Assembly: GCA_020161775.1 (NCBI GenBank)
Contig: JAIUOW010000005.1
Coordinates: 1-64,000, forward strand
Source of the DNA: Pseudomonadota bacterium
GTDB taxonomy: Bacteria > Pseudomonadota > Gammaproteobacteria > Burkholderiales > Burkholderiaceae_C
Direction of reading: 5' to 3'
Length of the DNA stretch: 64,000 nt
Below are positions 52,962 through 60,633 of this stretch, one piece after another (within the stretch, counting starts at the first letter, position 1; every line of letters begins with the position of its first letter). The translations under genes and the position numbers were made by a program. The notes under the pieces were generated by a model. It had not been told where the DNA came from. It was given only the letters and a program-made list of their open reading frames with translations, and ran no database searches.

Positions 52962-53881
52962 AAGTGCTTCTGACCGGTGCCACCGGATTCCTGGGTTCGT
53001 GGGTGCTGGAACAGCTGCTGCAAGGCGGCGACACGGTCGCGGTGCTGCTGCGCGACGGCGCGGACACGTCGCGCATCACGCACTGCCTGGACCGCGTGCA
53101 CGTCGTGCGCGGTGATCTGGGCGATATGGCTGGCGCCGCCCCTGCCCTGCGCGCCTGGGCACCGCAGGCGGTGGTGCACCTGGCCTGGGACGGCGTGGCC
53201 GGCGCGCAGCGCAATTCGCCGCGCCAGTGGCGCAATGTCAGTGCCGCGCTTGAACTGGTGGAACTGGCCGCGCAATGCGGCGCCAGACACTGGATCGGTG
53301 TCGGCTCGCAAGCCGAATACGGCCCCTGTGCCAACGTCATCGATGAAAACACGCCCACCCGCCCCACCACGTTGTATGGCGCCAGCAAGCTGGCCACCGG
53401 CCAGCTCGCGCAAGCCCTGTGCGGCCAGTTGGGCCTGCGCTTCGCCTGGCTGCGGCTGTTTTCGTCCTATGGCCCGCGCGACAATCCGTCCTGGCTGATT
53501 CCCAGCCTGATCCTGGCGCTCAAGCGGGGCGAAAGGCCTGCGGTCACGGGTGCGCAGCAGCTGTGGGACTACATCCACGTGGCCGACGCGGCAGCCGCCG
53601 TGGTGGCCGTGCTGCACAGCCCGCACGCGCAGGGCTTCTTCAACCTCGGCTCCGGCAGTGCGCCGCCGCTGCGCCAGGTGATCGAGGCGGTACGCGACCT
53701 GGTGGCGCCGGGCCAGTCCATCGGCTTTGGCGAGGTACCCTACCGGCCAGACCAGGTCATGCACCTGCAGGCTGACATCCGGCGGCTGACCCAGGCCACC
53801 GGCTGGCGTCCGGTGGTGCCGCTGGACGAAGGCCTGCGTTCAACGGTACGGTGGTTCGCACCAGAATCAGGAACATCATGA
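52958..53881 (+). CDS. NAD-dependent epimerase/dehydratase (CDP-sugar SDR)
   Basis: 307 aa. 'VLLTGATGFLGSWVLEQLLQ' (NAD loop), 'GVGSQAEYG' (Ser), YxxxK in 'TTLYGASKLATG' and 'DYIHVADAAAA'. Extended SDR probably acting on the rfbG product as a 4-ketoreductase or epimerase. Overlaps tktN by 4 bp. Confidence 0.88.
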   Translation: MKVLLTGATGFLGSWVLEQLLQGGDTVAVLLRDGADTSRITHCLDRVHVVRGDLGDMAGAAPALRAWAPQAVVHLAWDGVAGAQRNSPRQWRNVSAALELVELAAQCGARHWIGVGSQAEYGPCANVIDENTPTRPTTLYGASKLATGQLAQALCGQLGLRFAWLRLFSSYGPRDNPSWLIPSLILALKRGERPAVTGAQQLWDYIHVADAAAAVVAVLHSPHAQGFFNLGSGSAPPLRQVIEAVRDLVAPGQSIGFGEVPYRPDQVMHLQADIRRLTQATGWRPVVPLDEGLRSTVRWFAPESGTS

Positions 53882-54681
53882 ACAGCCTGGAACTCGCACG
53901 CAACATCCGACTGAGCGCCCTGCGCATGGTGCATGCGGCCAATGCGTCCCATATCGGGTCATGCCTGTCGCTGACGGACATCCTGGCCGTGCTGTATGGC
54001 CGGGTCATGAAGGTGGACCCAACCCAGCCGGGCTGGGCGGGCCGCGACCGGTTGATCGTCTCCAAGGGCCACGCATCGGCCGCGGTGTATTCCGCGCTGG
54101 CCGCGCGGGGCTTTCTGGATGCGGCCGAGCTCGCCGACTACGGCAAGGACGGCTCGCGCCTGATGGCCCACGTGAGCCACAAGGTACCGGGCGTGGAGAT
54201 GTCCAGCGGTTCACTGGGCCATGGCCTGCCCTTCGGCGTGGGCAAGGCGCTGGCCGCCCGCCAGCTGGGCGCGGCGTGGCGTGTGTACGTGCTGCTGTCG
54301 GACGGCGAAATGGACGAAGGCTCCAACTGGGAGGCGCTGATGTTTGCCGCCCATCACGGCCTGGACAACCTCACCGCGGTGATCGACTACAACAAATACC
54401 AGAGCCTGGACACCGTGTCCGCCACGCTGGCGCTGGAGCCGCTGGGTGCCAAGCTGTCGGCGTTTGGCTGGGACGTGGCCGAAGTGGACGGCCATGACCA
54501 CGACGCGCTGGCGGAGGCCGTCACACGCGACACCCAGGGGCGCCCGCGCGCGGTGGTGGCCCACACCATCAAGGGCAAGGGCGTGAGCTTCATGGAAGGC
54601 AAGGTGGAATGGCATTACCGCAGCCCCAATGCGCAGCTGCTCGAACAGGCCCTGGCCGAAGTGGAGCGCGGCCATGCGTAA
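53878..54681 (+). CDS. transketolase-like protein, N-terminal (ThDP-binding) half
   Basis: 267 aa from the ATG at 53878. 'SHIGSCLSLTDILAVLYG', 'SGSLGHGLPFGVGKALA', and the ThDP motif GDG...N in 'LLSDGEMDEGSNWEALMFA' and 'AVIDYNKYQS'. Only the pyrophosphate half is present; the pyrimidine half is the next gene. Split transketolases with CDP-sugar genes suggest two-carbon transfer to a ketosugar rather than the pentose pathway. Confidence 0.9.
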   Translation: MNSLELARNIRLSALRMVHAANASHIGSCLSLTDILAVLYGRVMKVDPTQPGWAGRDRLIVSKGHASAAVYSALAARGFLDAAELADYGKDGSRLMAHVSHKVPGVEMSSGSLGHGLPFGVGKALAARQLGAAWRVYVLLSDGEMDEGSNWEALMFAAHHGLDNLTAVIDYNKYQSLDTVSATLALEPLGAKLSAFGWDVAEVDGHDHDALAEAVTRDTQGRPRAVVAHTIKGKGVSFMEGKVEWHYRSPNAQLLEQALAEVERGHA

Positions 54682-55549
54682 TGTTTTCATCGAAGAGCTG
54701 ATCCGGGCCGCGCAGGACGACCCGCGCGTCGTGCTGGTGGTGGGTGACCTCGGGTTCAGCGTGATCGAACCCTTCGTCACGCGCTTTCCCGGCCGTTTCT
54801 ACAACGCGGGTGTGGCAGAGCAGAACATGATGGGCCTGTCCGCGGGCCTGGCATCCGAAGGTTTCCACGTTTTCGCGTACTCCATCGCGAATTTCCCCAC
54901 TTACCGCTGCGCGGAGCAGATCCGCAACGACATCGCCTACCAGAACCTGCCGGTCACGGTCGTCACGGTGGGGGGTGGCCTCTCGTATGGCAACCTGGGG
55001 TACTCCCATCACGCCGTGCAGGACTACGGCCTCATGCGCGGCATGCCCGGCATGCTGATTGCAGCGCCTGGCGATCCGTGGGAGGTGCGCGCCTGCATGC
55101 GCTACCTGCTGGCCCATCCGCAGCCCTCGTACCTGCGCCTGGGCAAGGCTGGCGAGCCGGCGATCCACACCGCCCTGCCCGAGGTGGCTCCGGGCCGCTG
55201 GGTGCCGGTGCGCGCAGGCAGAGCGCATTGCGTGCTGAGCACCGGTGCGCCTTTGCGCCAGGCCCATGAATGGGTGACGGGCAGCGGCCCGCACGCCGGC
55301 AGCACGCTGATGTCCATGCCCCTGTGGAGCATGGCTGCCAAGCCGTTGCAGCCACAGCAGGTGGCGCCCTGGGACCAGGTCACCACCGTCGAAGACCATC
55401 TGGCCGACTGCGGCTTCGGCTCCTGGATGGCCGAGTCCCTCATGGGGCATGGGGACCTGGCGTCCCGGCTGCGTGTGCGCGCCCTGGACCCCAAGGTGTG
55501 CGGCATGGTCGGCAGCCAGGCTGCCCTGAACGCGGCCGGCGGGCTGTAG
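54674..55549 (+). CDS. transketolase-like protein, C-terminal (pyrimidine-binding) half
   Basis: 291 aa. The catalytic Glu for ThDP is in 'GVAEQNMMGLSAGLASEG'. 'LGYSHHAVQDYGLMRGMPGM' follows as in transketolase C halves. Starts 8 bp before the stop of the N-terminal half, so both are made together. With the partner it would form the complete ThDP enzyme. Confidence 0.9.
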   Translation: MRNVFIEELIRAAQDDPRVVLVVGDLGFSVIEPFVTRFPGRFYNAGVAEQNMMGLSAGLASEGFHVFAYSIANFPTYRCAEQIRNDIAYQNLPVTVVTVGGGLSYGNLGYSHHAVQDYGLMRGMPGMLIAAPGDPWEVRACMRYLLAHPQPSYLRLGKAGEPAIHTALPEVAPGRWVPVRAGRAHCVLSTGAPLRQAHEWVTGSGPHAGSTLMSMPLWSMAAKPLQPQQVAPWDQVTTVEDHLADCGFGSWMAESLMGHGDLASRLRVRALDPKVCGMVGSQAALNAAGGL

Positions 55550-55561
55550 GCGGGCTGCGCG

Positions 55562-55921
55562 GTGCCGCAGTTCGTGCGTTTCCTGGCGGTGGGCGTTCTC
55601 AATACGGCGTTTGGCTATGGCGTGTTTGCCGGCCTGGCATGGTCTGGCCTGCCCTATCCCGCAGCCATTGCGGTGGCGACGATCGCCGGGGTGGCCTTCA
55701 ATTTCTTCAGCACCGGGCGGCTGGTGTTTGGCCAGGGTGGTGCGCACAGGCTGCCGCGCTTCGTGGCGGTGTACGCGGTGGTGTACTGCGTCAACGTCGC
55801 CGCGGTCGCAGGGCTTTTGCAGCTGGGCCTGAATGTGTACATTGCCAATGCACTGCTGGTGCTCCCGCTGGCGCTTCTGGCCTACGGGCTGCAGCGCCGG
55901 TTTGTCTTTACGCCACCATGA
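55562..55921 (+). CDS. gtrA: GtrA-family membrane protein
   Basis: 119 aa from a GTG. Four hydrophobic helices with 'QFVRFLAVGVLNTAFGYGVF' and 'RFVFTPP' typical of GtrA. Proposed flippase for bactoprenol-linked sugar. Overlaps gtrB by 4 bp (ATGA). Confidence 0.87.
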   Translation: MPQFVRFLAVGVLNTAFGYGVFAGLAWSGLPYPAAIAVATIAGVAFNFFSTGRLVFGQGGAHRLPRFVAVYAVVYCVNVAAVAGLLQLGLNVYIANALLVLPLALLAYGLQRRFVFTPP

Positions 55922-56868
55922 AAAAAACCATCACCGTCGTCACCCCCTGCTTCAATGAAGAAGACAACGTCGAGGAGGTCTACCGCCAGACCGCGGCGGT
56001 CTTTGACGCGCTGCCGCAAGTGCAGCACGAGCACCTGTTCATTGACAACTGCTCCACCGACCGCACGGTCGAGCTGCTGCGTGGCCTCGCGGCGCGTGAC
56101 AGCCGGGTGAAGGTCATTCTCAATGCGCGCAATTTCGGGCAGGTACGTTCGCCCTACTACGGGCTCATGCAGGCGCGCGGCGATGCCGCCGTGCTGCTGG
56201 TGGCCGATCTGCAGGACCCACCGGCTATGCTGGCCGACTTTGTGCGCCACTGGCTTGACGGCGCCGCGCTGGTGGTGGGCGTCAAGCCGGCTTCCCGCGA
56301 GAACCGGCTCATGTTTGCCGTGCGCCGCCTGTATTACCGCCTGGTGACGCGCATCGCCGATGTGCGCCTGATCCAGAACTTTACCGGCTTTGGCCTGTAC
56401 GACCGCCGCGTGCTGGACGTGCTGCGGGCGATTGACGACCCCTACCCCTACCTGCGCGGCCTGGTGTCCGAGGTCGGCTTTGAGCCTGTCCAGATTCCCT
56501 ACACCCAGCCGCGCCGGGCACGGGGTATCACCAAGAACAACTTCTACTCGCTGTACGACTTTGCGATGCTGGGCATCACCTCCCACTCGCGCGTGCCGCT
56601 GCGGCTGGCCACGATGGCGGGGTTTGCGCTGTCGGGCCTGAGCCTGCTGGTCTCGCTCGGCTACCTGCTGGTCAAGCTGCTGTTCTGGAACAGTTTCTCG
56701 CTGGGCCTGGCGCCCATCCTGATCGGCGTGTTCTTCTTTGCGTCGGTCCAGCTGTTTTTCATCGGGCTGCTGGGTGAATACGTGGGCGCCATCCTCACGC
56801 ATGTCGCCAGGCGCCCCCTGGTGGTGGAGCGCGAGCGCATCAACTACGGCGACTTGCCTAAACCCTGA
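55918..56868 (+). CDS. gtrB: GtrB-like bactoprenol glycosyltransferase (family 2)
   Basis: 316 aa. GT2/DPM1-like domain 'ITVVTPCFNEEDNVEEVYRQ', DxD-type 'LLVADLQDPPAMLADFV', and two C-terminal helices ('FALSGLSLLVSLGYLLVKLL', 'FASVQLFFIGLLGEYVGAIL'). Transfers glucose or another hexose to undecaprenyl phosphate on the inner side. Ends 11 bp inside the convergent oxygenase gene. Confidence 0.9.
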   Translation: MKKTITVVTPCFNEEDNVEEVYRQTAAVFDALPQVQHEHLFIDNCSTDRTVELLRGLAARDSRVKVILNARNFGQVRSPYYGLMQARGDAAVLLVADLQDPPAMLADFVRHWLDGAALVVGVKPASRENRLMFAVRRLYYRLVTRIADVRLIQNFTGFGLYDRRVLDVLRAIDDPYPYLRGLVSEVGFEPVQIPYTQPRRARGITKNNFYSLYDFAMLGITSHSRVPLRLATMAGFALSGLSLLVSLGYLLVKLLFWNSFSLGLAPILIGVFFFASVQLFFIGLLGEYVGAILTHVARRPLVVERERINYGDLPKP

Positions 56869-57751
56869 ACAGCGCGCGGTTGACCCACGGGTCCAGGCCC
56901 TGGGGCAACGGCATGGTGGGCTCGCCCGGCCCTTGCGGCACCCAGGGCGTCAGGGCATAAAGAACTGAAAAAATCAGCCGGCGGCCTTCCGTGGCCAGCA
57001 AGGGGCGGTGAATGCCCCATGTGTCTTCCAGGAACACCGTGCCAGCCTTGCCCGTCATCGTCAGGATGTCCTGCGCGGGGAAAGAGGCCCGGATGTCCTC
57101 GTCGCTGATGCTGCCGCGCCGCGTGAACTGAGCGCTGCGGTGCGAGCCCCGCACAAAGCTGTGTGCGCCGTTGCGCTCGCTGGTATCGGTCAGGTAGGCG
57201 AAAAGTTTGACGAACCGCAGATCGTCCACGTCACGGTGGTAGGCGTCGTCAAAGTGGATCTGGCCGCCGTAGTGCTCGCCCAGCGTCCACCAGGCCTGGA
57301 ATGATGCAATCGTGGGCCGCGTGCCCAGCACCGCGCCCACGGCGTCCAGCACCAGCGGTGAATTGGCCAGGGCCACCAACTGCGCACAGCCCAGCAGGTC
57401 TTCGCTGCGGTAATAGAGCTTGGTGCTGGTGCGGGGGATGGGCCCGTCAATGTCGTAGGCGGACACCCCGTCGTACTGGTCGATTACCGGTCGGCCCTTC
57501 AGGTGCGCATGCACCGAGGCCACGGCCTGCGGGCTCAGCGTGCCCGCGGGCAGGAAACCCACGCCGTCCTCGCGCAGGGCGCGCGCCATGTCATCGCCCT
57601 GGGGTTGCGGCGAGGGCCTGGCCGGGCGCAACCCTGCCACCGCGGTGACTAGCGAGCCCAGCCCCGCGCGCAGCGTGTTGTTGCGCACGGCCTTCTGGGC
57701 GTAGTAGTAGGCAAGCGTGGGCTGCTGGCGGATGTTGGCAAGGACGGACAT
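56858..57751 (-). CDS. phytanoyl-CoA dioxygenase (PhyH) family oxygenase
   Basis: 297 aa from the ATG at 57751. Fe(II) motif HxD in 'GGQIHFDDAYHRDVDDLRF' and distal His in 'WGIHRPLLATEGRRLIFSVL', whose Arg would hold 2-oxoglutarate. Non-heme oxygenase that may hydroxylate a sugar or lipid of the surface glycan. Immediately downstream of the GtrC-like gene on the same strand. Confidence 0.85.
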   Translation of the reverse strand: MSVLANIRQQPTLAYYYAQKAVRNNTLRAGLGSLVTAVAGLRPARPSPQPQGDDMARALREDGVGFLPAGTLSPQAVASVHAHLKGRPVIDQYDGVSAYDIDGPIPRTSTKLYYRSEDLLGCAQLVALANSPLVLDAVGAVLGTRPTIASFQAWWTLGEHYGGQIHFDDAYHRDVDDLRFVKLFAYLTDTSERNGAHSFVRGSHRSAQFTRRGSISDEDIRASFPAQDILTMTGKAGTVFLEDTWGIHRPLLATEGRRLIFSVLYALTPWVPQGPGEPTMPLPQGLDPWVNRALFRV

Positions 57752-57762
57752 GGCTTGACCTG

Positions 57763-59451
57763 TCAGGGAATGAGCTTTTTGTCGGGCAACGGGTTGGGCA
57801 GGACGCGCCCGGGCTGGCAATCCGTGCCCAAGGCGTCGATTGTCGCAGCCGGCACGCCGGCCGGGCGCACGCCCGCCAGCAGAACTTGCGTTGCATCAAA
57901 AGGCGGCAGCAGCGCCCGATAGCGGCTGATGCAGTCCTCATTGACCAGGCCGTCAATTCCCAGGAAATGCTGCATGGCCGGATGGGTCAGTCCGCCGGTC
58001 TGGCGCAGGTACGCGTGGTACTGCCACTGCATGTCCAGGCGATAGGCCTCCACGGCGTGAAAGCTGGGCCAGTAAGGCGCCTTACCCCAGGCCTCGCGCA
58101 GGATCATGCCGGCGCTCTGGGTCCAGACCAGCCAGTCGGTCACTGGGCGGTAAGACAGTTCGATCACGCCCGGCGGCGCGGGGGGCAGGCTGCGCAGGCC
58201 ATGGACCAGGCTCTGTTCAGCGTATTGCGTCTGCAGCTTGTTCCAGTAGGCGGGCAGCACCCACGCCAGCATCATGGCCAGCGTCAGGGCAAACACCCCG
58301 CGTGGCGGCTTGCCCGGCGCGCCGCCCAGCGCGTGCCACGCCAGCCGCCCTGTTGCCCAGGCCAGCAGGCCCATGGCCGCCCCATACAGCAGCGCGTGGC
58401 GCCCGGAACTGTTGGCCCATGTCGGCGCCAGCGGCCCGCCATGGGCCGCGCGCAGCACCTGCTCGGTCAGGCCATCGCCAATGGACAGCAGCGTGAAAAG
58501 CGGCGGCCCCTTGCCCACCATCACATACGGGAATGCCGCCGCCGCGCACAGGAAGGCCGTGCCGGCCAGCATCGGTCCATGCGCGCCCAGCGCGGCACGC
58601 GCGCGCTGCAAGTCCAGCCGGGGCCAGGTGCCACGCGCGGCCACGCAGGCGGCGGCGATCAGAACGGCCCCCAACGGGATGACGCCCCAGGTCAGGAACA
58701 TCAGCGTGGCCTTGACGATGCGGCGCAGATCGTCGGGCCGCCAGGGTTTGAGCAACTGGTTGTATTCGGTGAAGATCTGCGCGGGCGGCAGCAGCCAGCG
58801 CATGGTCATGTACACGCCGGCCGCGGTGGCCAGCAGCAGCGCACTGGCTGCCAGCCGTGTGCGAAACCGGCCGCCCAGGCGCACCAGCCACACGAGCTCC
58901 AGGGCCAGCGCGAACACCAGGTTGGAATTGAGCTGGAACGACACCGCCAGCACCGCCCAGCCCAGGACCCGCATGCCAGCGGACGCCTGCCGGTACAGCC
59001 GGTGGCCGAAAAACACCAGCCATACACACAACAGGATGGGCACGATCTGGGAAGACACCAGCGTGTAAAGCACCGGCGACGCGCTGCCCAGCAAAGCCGC
59101 CTGGCGCGCCTGGGCCGCCGGCAGGCCGAACACCGTGTGGGCCAGGCAACGCAACTCCAGGTACAGGCCCGCAAGCAGCAATGTGAGGGTGAGCTTGACG
59201 AACACCAGGTAAGGCACGCCCACGGCCTGGCCCAATGCAATGCAGGCCTTGTGAAAGGCCAGCGCGACGGGCCAGTTCGCATCCCGCAGCGCGGCCTCAA
59301 TGCCGTCGTGCAGGCCCGTGGCCGCGGCAAATGCGATGGTGGCGCCGTCGAACTGGTCACGCATCACCAGCCAGTGCGGGCCAATCAACAGCACCAGCAC
59401 GGCCACCGTCAGCCATGCCGGGTGCCGCTCTTGCACGGCCCCGGCCGTCAC
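57763..59451 (-). CDS. multi-pass membrane glycosyltransferase-like protein (GtrC type)
   Basis: 562 aa, about 10-12 hydrophobic helices ('WLTVAVLVLLIGPHWLVM' near the start), with an early periplasmic loop holding acidic residues ('RDQFDGATIAFA', 'RDANWPVALAFHK') as in the glucosyl-transferase (Glucos_trans_II/GtrC) group. With GtrA and GtrB nearby it is the likely serotype-specific transferase that adds the flipped sugar to O-antigen. Assignment by topology and context. Confidence 0.65.
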   Translation of the reverse strand: MTAGAVQERHPAWLTVAVLVLLIGPHWLVMRDQFDGATIAFAAATGLHDGIEAALRDANWPVALAFHKACIALGQAVGVPYLVFVKLTLTLLLAGLYLELRCLAHTVFGLPAAQARQAALLGSASPVLYTLVSSQIVPILLCVWLVFFGHRLYRQASAGMRVLGWAVLAVSFQLNSNLVFALALELVWLVRLGGRFRTRLAASALLLATAAGVYMTMRWLLPPAQIFTEYNQLLKPWRPDDLRRIVKATLMFLTWGVIPLGAVLIAAACVAARGTWPRLDLQRARAALGAHGPMLAGTAFLCAAAAFPYVMVGKGPPLFTLLSIGDGLTEQVLRAAHGGPLAPTWANSSGRHALLYGAAMGLLAWATGRLAWHALGGAPGKPPRGVFALTLAMMLAWVLPAYWNKLQTQYAEQSLVHGLRSLPPAPPGVIELSYRPVTDWLVWTQSAGMILREAWGKAPYWPSFHAVEAYRLDMQWQYHAYLRQTGGLTHPAMQHFLGIDGLVNEDCISRYRALLPPFDATQVLLAGVRPAGVPAATIDALGTDCQPGRVLPNPLPDKKLIP

Positions 59452-60542
59452 AGCGCCTCCACGCGGCTCACGTCAGCCTGCGCCACCCATTGCGCAAACT
59501 CATCCGCCAGCTGCGCGCTGGCCGCCACGGCCGCGCTCCAGGCCTTCACGCGCGCGCGCAGGTCGGTGCCGTAGCGCACGAAATCATTGCGGTCGGGCAG
59601 CTTGCCGTTGGGCAGCGTGCTGACCCATTGCGGGTCAGGCGCCAGCACCACCATGTTGTCCAGGAAGTCCGTGGCGCCGTGGCGCCAGCGCAGACCCTTG
59701 TCCAGCCAGCCGGGCACCACGGCTTTCTGGAAGTGGGGGTACAGCACGATGCCCGCGCCCTGCCCTGGCTGCGCGCCCGGCGGCTGGCGGTAGTCCAGGT
59801 GCAGGTGGTAGTCGGTGATGCCGCCGTCCCAGTACGCCCCACGCGGCGCGCCCGGGATGTCATGGATCGCCTGCAGCACGAACGGGATGGAGCAACTGGC
59901 CTGCAGCGCGGCATTGAAATTGGCTTCGCTCAATGGCACCTGGCGCGTGCGGTAGTCGCGCGTGCCAAACGGCAGGGCCGCCCCCGCGCTTGAAAACACC
60001 ACCCGCTCCAGCCAGGCACCCATGGCGCGCCGGTTGACCGTGTTGGTCAGGAAGGCGCCCAGGTAGCCCAGCGGCGTGCGCACGCCGTGCTCGCGCCCCA
60101 GCAGGTGGCGCCCGCGCGAGGTGACGATGTGCAGCCGGTAGCGGTCGTGGCCCAGTACCTCGCCCAACCGTCCGCCATAGAAGGCCCGCAGGTTCTCGCC
60201 AAACCGCTCGCTCACATGGGCTGCCGTGGGCCGCTTCTGGCCGGGCGCCAGGGCGTAGTCCTGGTGGATGTAGTCGTGCTCCAGGCGGCTGAATGCCGCC
60301 ACCGGATCGTTCAGGCAGGCGGTGGCCATGCGCCAGGCACCGATGGAGGCGCCCACCAGATGAACTGGCTGGCCAGAGGCGGCCAGCCAGTCTCCGAATA
60401 TGAACCGGTCCAGCGGCCCCAGCACCAGGCCCTTGGGGCCGCCAGCGGCGCCGGGCACCACGCCGATATCGCCGGGCTGCAGGCCGTTTTGCCCGATATG
60501 GGCACGGGCGCGCGGGCCCGCATAGATGCGCAACGCTCTCAT
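59448..60542 (-). CDS. patatin-like phospholipase
   Basis: 364 aa from the ATG at 60542. Patatin motifs: oxyanion loop 'GVVPGAAGGPKGLVLGPLD', nucleophile GxSxG in 'HLVGASIGAWRMATA', and Asp in 'AYWDGGITDYHLHLD' (D-G-G). Overlaps the GtrC-like gene by 4 bp. Probably cytoplasmic or membrane-associated lipid acyl hydrolase. Role in the cluster unclear. Confidence 0.85.
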   Translation of the reverse strand: MRALRIYAGPRARAHIGQNGLQPGDIGVVPGAAGGPKGLVLGPLDRFIFGDWLAASGQPVHLVGASIGAWRMATACLNDPVAAFSRLEHDYIHQDYALAPGQKRPTAAHVSERFGENLRAFYGGRLGEVLGHDRYRLHIVTSRGRHLLGREHGVRTPLGYLGAFLTNTVNRRAMGAWLERVVFSSAGAALPFGTRDYRTRQVPLSEANFNAALQASCSIPFVLQAIHDIPGAPRGAYWDGGITDYHLHLDYRQPPGAQPGQGAGIVLYPHFQKAVVPGWLDKGLRWRHGATDFLDNMVVLAPDPQWVSTLPNGKLPDRNDFVRYGTDLRARVKAWSAAVAASAQLADEFAQWVAQADVSRVEAL

Positions 60543-60633
60543 GGCGCCGATTGTCGCAAACCGGGGTGGTGCCACCCGCGCCCGGCGCGTCAGTCTTCGG
60601 CCGCGAGCCGGATCTTGAGCGCCAGGCCCGGGC

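Noticed and set aside
57886-59574. 562-aa open frame antisense to the GtrC-like gene
   Set aside because: Gln/Arg/His-rich composition typical of a GC-driven shadow. The opposite strand gives a clean multi-helix membrane protein.
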